From: an uncultured Oscillospiraceae bacterium
GTDB taxonomy: Bacteria > Bacillota_A > Clostridia > Oscillospirales > Acutalibacteraceae
Direction: 5' to 3'
DNA length: 8,038 bases
Assembly: GCA_905211185.1 (NCBI GenBank)
Contig: CAJLZR010000032.1
Span: 1-8,038, forward strand
The notes below the pieces were generated by a model. That model saw only the letters and a program-made list of their open reading frames with translations, was not told where the DNA came from and searched no databases. This document shows positions 1-6,012 of the stretch, piece by piece (the stretch's first letter is position 1; every line of letters begins with the position of its first letter). The position numbers and the translations under genes were made by a program.

Positions 1-78
1 CTCTTACCACTGCCGATAGGGCCGCCAAGCTTGCAAATAACGATTGATTGTTTATTTAAAATAGAGTTATTTTTTTAA
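1..78 (+). CDS. possible 3' end of a + strand gene, cut by the window edge
   Basis: Frame 1 is open from the first base to a TAA at 76-78, giving 25 residues ending in ITIDCLFKIELFF. The stop lies 15 bases before a strong bidirectional hairpin (93-125), which is where the terminator of a + strand gene would sit. The piece is too short to assign a family. The opposite strand of the same bases reads VICKLGGPIGSGK, which looks like a Walker A loop, but that frame has a stop just upstream and no ATG, GTG or TTG between it and the motif. I therefore prefer the + strand reading, weakly. Confidence 0.22.
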   Translation, partial: LLPLPIGPPSLQITIDCLFKIELFF

Positions 79-92
79 ATTTGTTGCTTTAA

Positions 93-125
93 AAAATCTC
101 CCCGGCTCTTAGCTGAGGAGATTTT
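93..125. terminator. bidirectional rho-independent terminator
   Basis: The arms AAAATCTCC (93-101) and GGAGATTTT (117-125) form a 9-base-pair stem. After one C-A mismatch it continues with five more pairs (103-107 with 111-115) and closes on a CTT loop. On the minus strand the stem runs into six T residues, a good U-tract for ending the ankyrin-like gene 80 bases upstream. On the + strand the tract is ATTTTAAG, weaker but usable for a converging gene. Confidence 0.8.
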
Positions 126-204
126 AAGTATAAAACCATTATTTAAATTATAGTAATTTATTTAATAAGCGGTTAAAAGTGTTATTTGCTAAAGTGATTT
201 TAAG

Positions 205-1121
205 TTATTGATGGTAAACGAATAAATTTTTTGATTCAGCCAGGTCTCTTAATGTGGTCTGTTCTTCTCCAGCGGCCACATTCAAGCTTACACCTTCGCT
301 CGTTAATGTATTGATGAGGGTTTGGATGTGTCCCTCGGATATATAATTGCGGGGTTGGAGTGTTTGTATGCGGTTGCGCAAGTAGTTCATATCTCCTAGA
401 GTTAATTGATATCCACTACGCAAAAAGCTGTGTAATATATTATATCGAGTGATATCTGCAACACGACTACCAGCCAAGTGAATATAAGCGATTAAACTTA
501 CTCCCCATTCTTGTGTATAACCGCAGCATACATTTACCCCGTGATTTTGTAAATCACGTAGTATATAGTGTAGTTCTACATGGACTGGTTGCTTTTTGTT
601 TTGGAGCATACAGTCTAGTGTTGTTTGCGCCATCACGTTGATGCCATTGGGAGTAGTTTCTGCCAGTTGTTGCCGTATTTGGGGATCTTGTGCATGTTCT
701 AGAATTTGATGTACGGCATCAGAATTAGCCAATATAATGGCTGCTTGAAGAGGATGTAGACCGCTATCTTTATATGTTGAGTTCCAGTCACTATTATTAA
801 TAGCTTTTCTAAGCCAAGCTGCCATCTGATGACGCTTGTATGCATTAGATATATCTTCACGATATATAAACCCTATTAAAGCTAAGAACCCCAACGTAAC
901 TGTGGCGTCTATTATTATGCGTTTTTTAGTTTCGCTGTTGCTTTTGGATGTTTTTTTATTTTTCGAAAAATTTTTTGAGTCCGAGTTTTGCTCTTTCACG
1001 ATTGATCCGCTTTCGGTCGAAGCATTTTTAAATTTATTATTTGCGCTGATCGGTGGTACTAATAAACCTAAACTAAGCGCAGTTGCCAAAACTCTGGGAA
1101 TGTGTTTTTAAATTTTTTCAT
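205..1121 (-). CDS. signal-peptide/membrane-anchored protein with degenerate ankyrin-like repeats; apparent 1-base frameshift near the start
   Basis: The long frame (205-1089, from a TTG) gives 294 residues. Residues 1-15 are hydrophobic (ATALSLGLLVPPISA), 16-56 are a Ser/Asn/Lys-rich linker, and 57-76 form a likely membrane helix (RIIIDATVTLGFLALIGFIY). Residues 108-134 (SGLHPLQAAIILANSDAVHQ) resemble an ankyrin repeat. Weaker repeat-like stretches lie near 149-164, 195-228 and 266-285. A better start is the ATG at 1121-1119, nine bases after GTGAGGA (1137-1131) and about 30 bases after a perfect promoter. That ATG is out of frame: it reads MKKFKNTFPEFW and stops after 17 codons. One extra A in the run at 1107-1111 would give MKKFKKHIPRV joined to LATALSLG, a textbook signal peptide, in a 305-residue protein. 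Ankyrin repeats bind proteins; the target here is unknown. The protein is probably exported or membrane-tethered. The ankyrin call is moderate because the repeats are divergent. Confidence 0.62.
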
Positions 1122-1130
1122 AGATGATAA

Positions 1131-1137
1131 TCCTCAC
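1131..1137 (-). promoter_or_regulatory. ribosome binding site that decides the ankyrin-like gene start
   Basis: On the minus strand GTGAGGA lies nine bases before the ATG at 1121-1119. The in-frame TTG at 1089 has only a weak AGAG upstream. This supports the ATG as the true start, even though one base must be added downstream to join it to the main frame. Confidence 0.6.
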
Positions 1138-1156
1138 ATAAAAATATCACGGCCTT

Positions 1157-1185
1157 ATTATAACAAATTTATAACATTTTGTCAA
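1157..1185 (-). promoter_or_regulatory. perfect consensus housekeeping promoter for the ankyrin-like gene
   Basis: Read on the minus strand, TTGACA (1185-1180) is followed by a 17-base spacer and TATAAT (1162-1157). Both hexamers match the sigma-70/SigA consensus at every base. Transcription should start near 1150, leaving a leader of about 30 bases before the ATG at 1121. No operator-like palindrome overlaps it, so strong constitutive expression is a reasonable inference. Confidence 0.85.
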
Positions 1186-1210
1186 TAGTATTGTTTGTAT
1201 GTAATGATAT

Positions 1211-1242
1211 AAAACACCTCCCGATTTATTGGGAGGTGTTTT
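1211..1242. terminator. rho-independent terminator of asnB, bidirectional
   Basis: AAAACACCTCCC (1211-1222) and GGGAGGTGTTTT (1231-1242) form a perfect 12-base-pair stem around an 8-base loop. The minus-strand asnB stop codon (1247-1245) lies three bases before it. On the minus strand the GC part ends in GTGTTTTATATC. The hairpin also has a T-tract on the + strand, where no gene is seen, and it insulates the ankyrin-like gene's promoter from asnB transcription. Confidence 0.9.
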
Positions 1243-1244
1243 TA

Positions 1245-3083
1245 CTAATTAATTTCTTTAAAGTAGATATTATACCAAACTATGAATATATAAATTGTCC
1301 AGATTTTTCTGCTGTTATCCCATTTCCCGTTATAGTGATCATCAAGTATTGAAATAAGCTCCTCGCAATTAAAGAATTTAGCTGCCGCATCTGAAAGGAA
1401 TGCATCTTTTACTATGCCATAATACTTTTTATCACGCAGCCAAACCCTAGTTGGAACAGGGAATCCAAGCTTTTCTTTTTGTGCGGTATCAAAAGGCAGT
1501 CTTTTCATGGCGGCTTGTCTTAAAGCATATTTGGTATTTTCTTTCGGAGTCTTTAATTTTGTGGGTATTGTGGATGCAACCTTAAATACCTCTTTATCAA
1601 GGAACGGAACTCTGAGCTCCAGCGAATTTGCCATACTCATTCTGTCAGCTTTTAAAAGGATATCTCCTACCATCCACATGTTGATGTCAAGATACTGCAT
1701 TTTTGTTACGTCATCGTAGTTTTTGGCTCTTTCATAAAGCGGCTTGCAAACATCTTGTGGGCGAGTGGCTAAAGCCGAATTTTTAAGAATTTTTTTCTTA
1801 TCCTCTTCGGAAAACATGAGCGCATTGCCGATGAATTTGTTTTCGACGGTATTTTCTCCTCTGATTATAAAACTTCTTCCTTTAAACCTAAAAGGAATTT
1901 TCTTGACCAAATTTGCAAGGAACGTACGAGCTTTTTGATTAAATATTTTTTGATAGAGCCTAAATACTCTTGGTTCGTTGTAAACCGTATATCCGCCAAA
2001 GAGTTCATCTGCGCCCTCGCCCGAAAGTACTACTTTAACATGCTCGCTTGCGAGTTTGGAAACAAAGTAAAGAGCTATGCATGAGGGGTCGGCAAGGGGC
2101 TGATCCATATGGTACTGAACTTTTTTTATCGAATTCCAAAATTCTTCCGATGAAATTATTTTATAGTGATGATTAATGCCTATTTTTTTAGATAGATTTT
2201 GCGCCCAAGTGACTTCGTTATACTTTTCACCGAAATCAAAACCCACGGTAAACGCTTTTTGACCTTCAAAGTATGAGGAAACGTAGCTTGAATCCACTCC
2301 GCTTGAAAGGAAACAGCCAACCTCAACATCGCTGATTCTGTGCGCTTCAACCGAGTTTTTAAATACATCTTCTATTTGCTTTGAAGCGGTTTCCAAATCC
2401 AAATCTTCATTAATATTAAATTTGGCTTCAAAGTATCTTTCTATTTTTGCTTTTCCGTCTTTGTAATACATGTAGTGCCCCGGCATTAGGCAATAGACGT
2501 TTTCAAAAAATGTTTCGGGCGGTACGGCATATTGGAAAGAAAGGTATTTATCAAGCATTTTTTGGTTGAACTTTTTTTCGAAATTCGGGAACGCCAAAAT
2601 GCTCTTAATTTCCGAAGCATATACGAAATTTTCACCAATTTTTGACCAGTGAAGCGGCTTTATTCCAAAAGGATCTCTTGCCATAAAAAGCGTTTTGTTT
2701 TCACGATCCCAAATCGCAAAAGCAAACATACCTCTGAGTTTTGGGAGCAAATCTTTGCCCCATTCTTCGAAGCCGTGTACTAAAACTTCCGAATCCGTTT
2801 GAGTATAAAATTTATGATTTTTTTGGATTAATTCTTCTTTTAACTCTTTATAGTTATAAATTTCACCATTAAATGTGAGAACTAAATTGTTGGTTTCGTT
2901 GTAAATCGGCTGCTCGCCGCCATCAATATCTATTATGCTAAGGCGTCTAAAGCCCATGGATACGTCCTTATCCACAAAAAATCCAGCACTATCCGGACCT
3001 CGGTGGGTTATTAAATCCGCCATGTTTTCTATAACTTTTGTTTTGTTTTGGATTTCTCCCGTAAATCCGCAAATTCCGCACAT
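1245..3083 (-). CDS. asnB: asparagine synthetase B, glutamine-hydrolysing
   Basis: This cytoplasmic enzyme makes asparagine from aspartate, ATP and glutamine (EC 6.3.5.4). The 612 residues match the usual length. The N-terminal glutaminase domain (about 2-200) begins MCGICGF, with Cys2 as the nucleophile exposed after Met removal. It also carries HRGPDSAG (27-34), FNGEIYN (71-77), TDSEV (96-100) and ARDPFGIKPL (135-144). The synthetase domain has the ATP pyrophosphatase loop LSSGVDSS (259-266), SGEGADELFGGY (354-365) and KADRMSMANSLELRVPFLD (478-496). All key motifs are present. The ATG at 3083 follows GGAGG by about ten bases. The gene is monocistronic, with its own promoter and terminator, and divergent from the unknown 130-residue gene. 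The leader is about 60 bases, with a small imperfect hairpin (3120-3141). It is too short for a T-box, so I see no tRNA-sensing control. Members of this family can also amidate other substrates in peptidoglycan or natural-product pathways, but nothing nearby suggests that. Confidence 0.95.
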   Translation of the reverse strand: MCGICGFTGEIQNKTKVIENMADLITHRGPDSAGFFVDKDVSMGFRRLSIIDIDGGEQPIYNETNNLVLTFNGEIYNYKELKEELIQKNHKFYTQTDSEVLVHGFEEWGKDLLPKLRGMFAFAIWDRENKTLFMARDPFGIKPLHWSKIGENFVYASEIKSILAFPNFEKKFNQKMLDKYLSFQYAVPPETFFENVYCLMPGHYMYYKDGKAKIERYFEAKFNINEDLDLETASKQIEDVFKNSVEAHRISDVEVGCFLSSGVDSSYVSSYFEGQKAFTVGFDFGEKYNEVTWAQNLSKKIGINHHYKIISSEEFWNSIKKVQYHMDQPLADPSCIALYFVSKLASEHVKVVLSGEGADELFGGYTVYNEPRVFRLYQKIFNQKARTFLANLVKKIPFRFKGRSFIIRGENTVENKFIGNALMFSEEDKKKILKNSALATRPQDVCKPLYERAKNYDDVTKMQYLDINMWMVGDILLKADRMSMANSLELRVPFLDKEVFKVASTIPTKLKTPKENTKYALRQAAMKRLPFDTAQKEKLGFPVPTRVWLRDKKYYGIVKDAFLSDAAAKFFNCEELISILDDHYNGKWDNSRKIWTIYIFIVWYNIYFKEIN

Positions 3084-3148
3084 ATTTTTTTGCCTCCAAA
3101 AGATTTTGTATATCGTATAGGAGCCTGTTTATCGGCGCTCCAAACTTG

Positions 3149-3177
3149 ATTATATCATGTGTATATTTGGCATACAA
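3149..3177 (-). promoter_or_regulatory. probable asnB promoter
   Basis: On the minus strand TTGTAT (3177-3172) is separated by 17 bases from a perfect TATAAT (3154-3149). The -35 box matches consensus at only three positions, so the promoter may be of moderate strength or need an activator. Initiation near 3142 would give a leader of about 60 bases. Confidence 0.55.
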
Positions 3178-3230
3178 TATGATGGAAAAAATTATTTTTA
3201 AATAAAAAATATAAAATTTTCAAAAAACGC

Positions 3231-3286
3231 TTGACAATTATATATATATAATAACTACAAGAAGTGACCACTTCTTAAATTATAAT
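3231..3286 (+). promoter_or_regulatory. probable promoter region of the 130-residue gene, architecture unclear
   Basis: A perfect TTGACA lies at 3231-3236. The nearest TATAAT (3247-3252) is only 10 bases away, inside a 16-base TA-repeat palindrome (3237-3252). At the normal 17-base spacing the sequence is ACTACA, a poor -10. Another TATAAT lies at 3281-3286 with no matching -35. A promoter is very likely here because the gene is divergent from asnB, but which boxes are used cannot be decided. Confidence 0.4.
3261..3274. promoter_or_regulatory. 14-base inverted repeat, candidate operator
   Basis: GAAGTG and CACTTC flank a two-base AC centre, making a 14-base palindrome with perfect arms. It lies 25 bases downstream of TTGACA and about 45 bases before the start of the 130-residue gene. 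This is where a repressor would block transcription initiation or early elongation. No regulator gene is recognisable in the window. It could also be a small leader hairpin, but a two-base loop makes that less likely. Confidence 0.4.
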
Positions 3287-3319
3287 TTATATTTTAAACT
3301 TGAAAGGTAGGTAATTAGA

Positions 3320-3712
3320 ATGAAAAACATTAAAGGAAAGACTATGAAAGCTAATAGATTTGGAAGCGATTATTTGATTACGTTTTCTAGTGAGGACAAT
3401 AGCGTGAGCATCGAGAGTCAATGTAAGGTAAAGAGACTTGATAAAGCTTTGAATCAGCATTTTAGCAAATTTTTTCAGAACTCCAAAGATGCGAATGTCA
3501 AGAAAGCTTATAGTACCGTGATGGAAGATGTAAGTGATATGCTTCCTAGGTTGGAAGAAAGTAAGAGGGGCAAGGATGAGCTTACTCTAAGAACAGATCT
3601 TTATGAAGATGGTACTATAGCTTTTTATCTAAATGATGCGATGTTATGTAAACTTAAATATAGCAAAGAACAAGTTTCTGAAATGATATTTTGGGTTCGG
3701 GCAATACTTTAG
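3320..3712 (+). CDS. hypothetical protein of unknown function, 130 residues
   Basis: I do not recognise this protein. It is charged, with no signal peptide or membrane segment, so it is probably cytoplasmic. Residues 8-38 look like beta strands (FGSDYLITFSSEDNSVSIES). Residues 39-85 look helical and Lys/Asp-rich. Residues 86-112 return to strand-like sequence (DELTLRTDLYEDGTIAFYLN), and the C-terminus is helical (SKEQVSEMIFWVRAIL). An alternating alpha/beta fold is plausible. Two starts are possible: ATG 3320, after GAAAGGTAGG, or ATG 3344 (122 residues), closely preceded by AAAGGAAAG. The gene stands alone. The hairpin at 3808-3834 is the first terminator downstream. Codon use is ordinary for the window, the frame is uninterrupted and ribosome binding sites are present, so it is likely a real gene. 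Confidence 0.7.
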   Translation: MKNIKGKTMKANRFGSDYLITFSSEDNSVSIESQCKVKRLDKALNQHFSKFFQNSKDANVKKAYSTVMEDVSDMLPRLEESKRGKDELTLRTDLYEDGTIAFYLNDAMLCKLKYSKEQVSEMIFWVRAIL

Positions 3713-3807
3713 TTAATTACACTTATTTATGTTTACTAGGGTTTAGTTAGAGTGAGAACGCTTAAAAATAGTGATTTGATAACTAATATGATATTAAGCT
3801 ATAAATA

Positions 3808-3834
3808 ACCCCCACACATTAAACGTGTGGGGGT
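3808..3834. terminator. terminator of the tRNA gene, shared with the 130-residue gene
   Basis: ACCCCCACAC (3808-3817) and GTGTGGGGGT (3825-3834) form a 10-base-pair GC-rich stem around a 7-base loop. It begins five bases after the encoded CCA end of the minus-strand tRNA and is followed on that strand by TTATTTATAG. On the + strand it lies about 95 bases beyond the 3712 stop, so it probably ends both converging transcripts. Confidence 0.8.
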
Positions 3835-3838
3835 ATTA

Positions 3839-3915
3839 TGGTGGGCCATCTAGGACTCGAACCTAGGACCGACCGGTTATGAGCCGGTTGCTCTAACCAA
3901 CTGAGCTAATGGCCC
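3839..3915 (-). tRNA. tRNA with anticodon CAU, probably tRNA-Ile2 (lysidine type)
   Basis: The minus strand folds as a complete cloverleaf. The acceptor is GGGCCAT (3915-3909) with ATGGCCC (3849-3843). The D arm contains AGCTCAGTTGGTTAGAGC, and the anticodon stem ACCGG/CCGGT encloses CTCATAA. The T arm is CCTAG-GTTCGAG-CTAGG-like, and the 3' end ACCA is encoded (3842-3839). Total length is 77 bases. CAU anticodons occur in initiator Met, elongator Met and Ile2 tRNAs. A fully paired G1-C72 excludes a typical initiator. C4-G69 and C5-G68 are the pairs that TilS (tRNA-Ile lysidine synthetase) uses to recognise Ile2, and the loop CTCATAA fits. Ile2, reading AUA after C34 becomes lysidine, is therefore preferred over elongator Met. 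The tRNA call itself is secure. Confidence 0.95.
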
Positions 3916-3941
3916 GAATTTTATTCGGTTAAGCACTATCA

Positions 3942-3970
3942 ATTCTACCAATATTTTTACGAAATGTCAA
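3942..3970 (-). promoter_or_regulatory. strong promoter of the tRNA gene
   Basis: On the minus strand a perfect TTGACA (3970-3965), a 17-base spacer and TAGAAT (3947-3942, five of six consensus bases) precede the tRNA. The expected start near 3935 leaves a 5' leader of about 20 bases for RNase P to remove. With the terminator at 3808-3834 this makes a complete single-tRNA unit. Confidence 0.8.
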
Positions 3971-4161
3971 GAATTAAAATTTGAATTTATATATAGATTA
4001 TTATTTTTTTTGTTTTTATAAAAAATGTGTGGCTTTTAAACAATATAAAATCGTTTTTGTCATTTTCAAAATATACATATAGAAGTTAAGAGCGTAATAT
4101 ACTATAATATATTTGAAAAGATATTTTAAAGAAAAATTTCTGTTAAGAGGTAAGTTATTCA

Positions 4162-5943
4162 ATGGTGAACACGCTTCAAGAAGAAAAAAAATCAAAAAAA
4201 GTACATCAGTCATTCGCTCTTGGTGCGCTTATAATGGCTGTTGGTATGCTGATAGTAAAGCTTGCCGGAGCGGCTTTTAAAATACCGCTTGCTTATATTT
4301 TGGGAGGAGTGGGGCAAGGCTATTTTAACATTGCTTACAGCCTTTATAACCCTCTTTATGCACTTGCAACTGCAGGCCTTCCGATAGCGATTTCCCGAAT
4401 GGTTGCCCAAAATATGACCGCCAAAAGATATAAAGATGTTCGCATGATTCATAAAGTATCTGTTCCGATATTTATTTTTACGGGTCTGATAGCAACAGTA
4501 CTTATGATAGTAGGTTCGCCTTTGTGCGCTAAATTTACACATTCTCCCGGAGCCATTTATTCTTTGCTTGCATTATCTCCGACTGTTTTGTTTTCGTGTT
4601 TGATTTCTATTTACAAAGGCTATTACGAAGGCCTTAGAAATATGATTCCGACTGCTGTTTCCGAAATTGTAGAGGCAATCGGAAAAGTTATTTTCGGTGT
4701 GGGACTTTCTGCGTTTGTTGTGTGGTACGGAATGAACGAATATAGCTTATATGGTACCGTTTTTGGAAATTATTATGAAAGTGAAGCTTTGGCTTTTGAT
4801 GCAACGCTGCCATTTGCATCGGCAGGAGCGGTGCTTGGTATTACTTTGGGGTCTATTTCGGGATTTATATATATTTTTCTAAAGTATAAACTTTCAGGTG
4901 ATGGAATAACAAAAAAAGAAATTGAAGAATCTCCCGAAGCGCATGATAGAAAAAAAATAGTAAAAATGCTCTGGAGCATTGCAACCCCGATAGCGCTGGG
5001 AGCAATAATAATGAATTTGGCGGGTGCGATTGACGCGATGCTTGTTCAGCGTAGGCTCAGCGATATTATGAACAGTACGCCCGATATTTTGCTAAAAGTC
5101 TATGAAGGGCTTATTCCCGGCGAAGTAGTAGGAGAGGGAAAAACTCATAATTTTCTTGCCGGTTGTTTTGCGTATATGAGTACAATTACAATGCTTTTAC
5201 CGACGATTACGCAAGGTTTTTCCATAAGTGCTCTTCCAAATGTTACAACCTCTTGGGTTAAAGGAGTTAAATCAAAAATCAAATCAAATATTGAAACGGT
5301 TATGAAACTAACGGCAATAATTTCTTTTCCTATGGGTATAGGAATGTCAGTCCTTTCTCATCCAATAATGGATTTGATTTATAATACCATGGGTACAAGT
5401 CGAAAGTGTGAGATATTTATTTCTGCAGAGATAATGCAGCTTTATGCACTGGCGACGATTTTAATTGCTATAAGTACTCCGATATGCGGTATGCTCCAAG
5501 CGATCGGGAGAGCCGATTTGCCACTTAAGATACTAACTATTGGTATGATTATGAAGGTGGTGCTTAATTATATTTTGGTTGGAATACCTGAAATAAACAT
5601 TCAAGGCGCCGGAATAGGAACACTGGTTTGTTATTTATTTGTATGCGTTAGCGGAATAATACTTCTAAATAGAGAAGCGAGAATCAAGGTGGATTTGTTA
5701 GCTATAATCGGTAAACCATTGCTGTGTGGACTTGTGTGTGGAGCGGTTGCATATTTATCGCACGGATTATTTATAAGATTTATTAATCCGAAACTTTCAA
5801 CACTAATAGCCATTTTATTGGCAGCTTTTGCCTACTTAATAGCGTTGTTTTTATTTAGAGCCATAACGTATTCGGATCTTAGTTCCATTCCAAAAAGCAA
5901 AAAAATTGTGAAAGTACTTGAAAAATATCACTTATTGGGGTAA
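4162..5943 (+). CDS. lipid-linked oligosaccharide flippase of the MOP superfamily (SpoVB/MurJ type)
   Basis: This 593-residue integral membrane protein belongs to the polysaccharide export/MurJ group of the MOP superfamily, which moves lipid-linked cell-wall or polysaccharide precursors across the membrane. The start shows the family signature: FALGALIMAVGMLIVKLAGAAFK (18-40) then IPLAYILGGVGQGYFNIAYSLYN (41-63), with ALATAGLPIAISRMVA at 67-82. Hydrophobic helices follow at about 101-120, 132-150, 170-189, 219-240, 271-291, 335-357, 381-402, 424-446, 456-474, 484-502, 514-533 and 546-566, close to the 14 usual for this fold. Two hydrophilic inserts (191-215 and 297-332) make it longer than B. 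subtilis SpoVB. A MazG gene follows, as in B. subtilis yabM-yabN, supporting a SpoVB/YabM-like assignment. Whether it serves sporulation, peptidoglycan or another polysaccharide cannot be told. ATG 4162 follows AAGAGG by 11 bases; GTG 4165 is an alternative. The promoter is unclear: TTGTCA 4057-4062 with TAGAAG 4080-4085 is a weak candidate. Confidence 0.88.
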   Translation: MVNTLQEEKKSKKVHQSFALGALIMAVGMLIVKLAGAAFKIPLAYILGGVGQGYFNIAYSLYNPLYALATAGLPIAISRMVAQNMTAKRYKDVRMIHKVSVPIFIFTGLIATVLMIVGSPLCAKFTHSPGAIYSLLALSPTVLFSCLISIYKGYYEGLRNMIPTAVSEIVEAIGKVIFGVGLSAFVVWYGMNEYSLYGTVFGNYYESEALAFDATLPFASAGAVLGITLGSISGFIYIFLKYKLSGDGITKKEIEESPEAHDRKKIVKMLWSIATPIALGAIIMNLAGAIDAMLVQRRLSDIMNSTPDILLKVYEGLIPGEVVGEGKTHNFLAGCFAYMSTITMLLPTITQGFSISALPNVTTSWVKGVKSKIKSNIETVMKLTAIISFPMGIGMSVLSHPIMDLIYNTMGTSRKCEIFISAEIMQLYALATILIAISTPICGMLQAIGRADLPLKILTIGMIMKVVLNYILVGIPEINIQGAGIGTLVCYLFVCVSGIILLNREARIKVDLLAIIGKPLLCGLVCGAVAYLSHGLFIRFINPKLSTLIAILLAAFAYLIALFLFRAITYSDLSSIPKSKKIVKVLEKYHLLG

Positions 5944-5950
5944 TATGGAA

Positions 5951-5995
5951 GCAAATGTAAAATTTTCCAATATTTTACATTTGCTATTATTTTTA
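5951..5995 (+). terminator. terminator or attenuator hairpin between the flippase gene and mazG
   Basis: GCAAATGTAAAAT (5951-5963) and ATTTTACATTTGC (5972-5984) form a perfect 13-base-pair stem with an 8-base loop, followed by TATTATTTTTA. It begins eight bases after the flippase stop and ends 17 bases before the mazG start. The stem is AT-rich, so termination may be partial. No separate promoter for mazG is visible in the 69-base gap, so mazG probably depends on readthrough. Confidence 0.65.
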
Positions 5996-6012
5996 CGGAG
6001 AGTAGGATTTTT

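Noticed and set aside
836..1111. 91-residue open frame on the + strand
   Set aside because: It lies wholly opposite the ankyrin-like gene. It has no ribosome site, and its hydrophobic content reflects the complementary Ser/Lys-rich linker and membrane helix.
1107..1116. Programmed -1 ribosomal frameshift at the start of the ankyrin-like gene
   Set aside because: The run TTTAAAAAC in the reading frame does not form an X XXY YYZ heptamer that would let both tRNAs re-pair, and a shift five codons after the start would be unusual. Sequence error or mutation is simpler.
1507..2368. Several 60-70 residue frames overlapping asnB on both strands
   Set aside because: All are alternate-frame shadows of the intact and highly conserved asnB, without ribosome sites of their own.
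3120..3141. Possible riboswitch or T-box in the asnB leader
   Set aside because: Only a short imperfect GGAGC/GCTCC hairpin is present in a leader of about 60 bases, too short for a T-box, and no terminator follows it before the start codon.
3237..3252. TA-repeat as a microsatellite or origin element
   Set aside because: It is only 16 bases, with no DnaA boxes or iterons nearby; it is better read as promoter AT-richness.
4016..4213. 65-residue minus-strand frame before the flippase gene
   Set aside because: AT-rich chance frame overlapping the flippase start and the intergenic region, with no ribosome site or recognisable motif.
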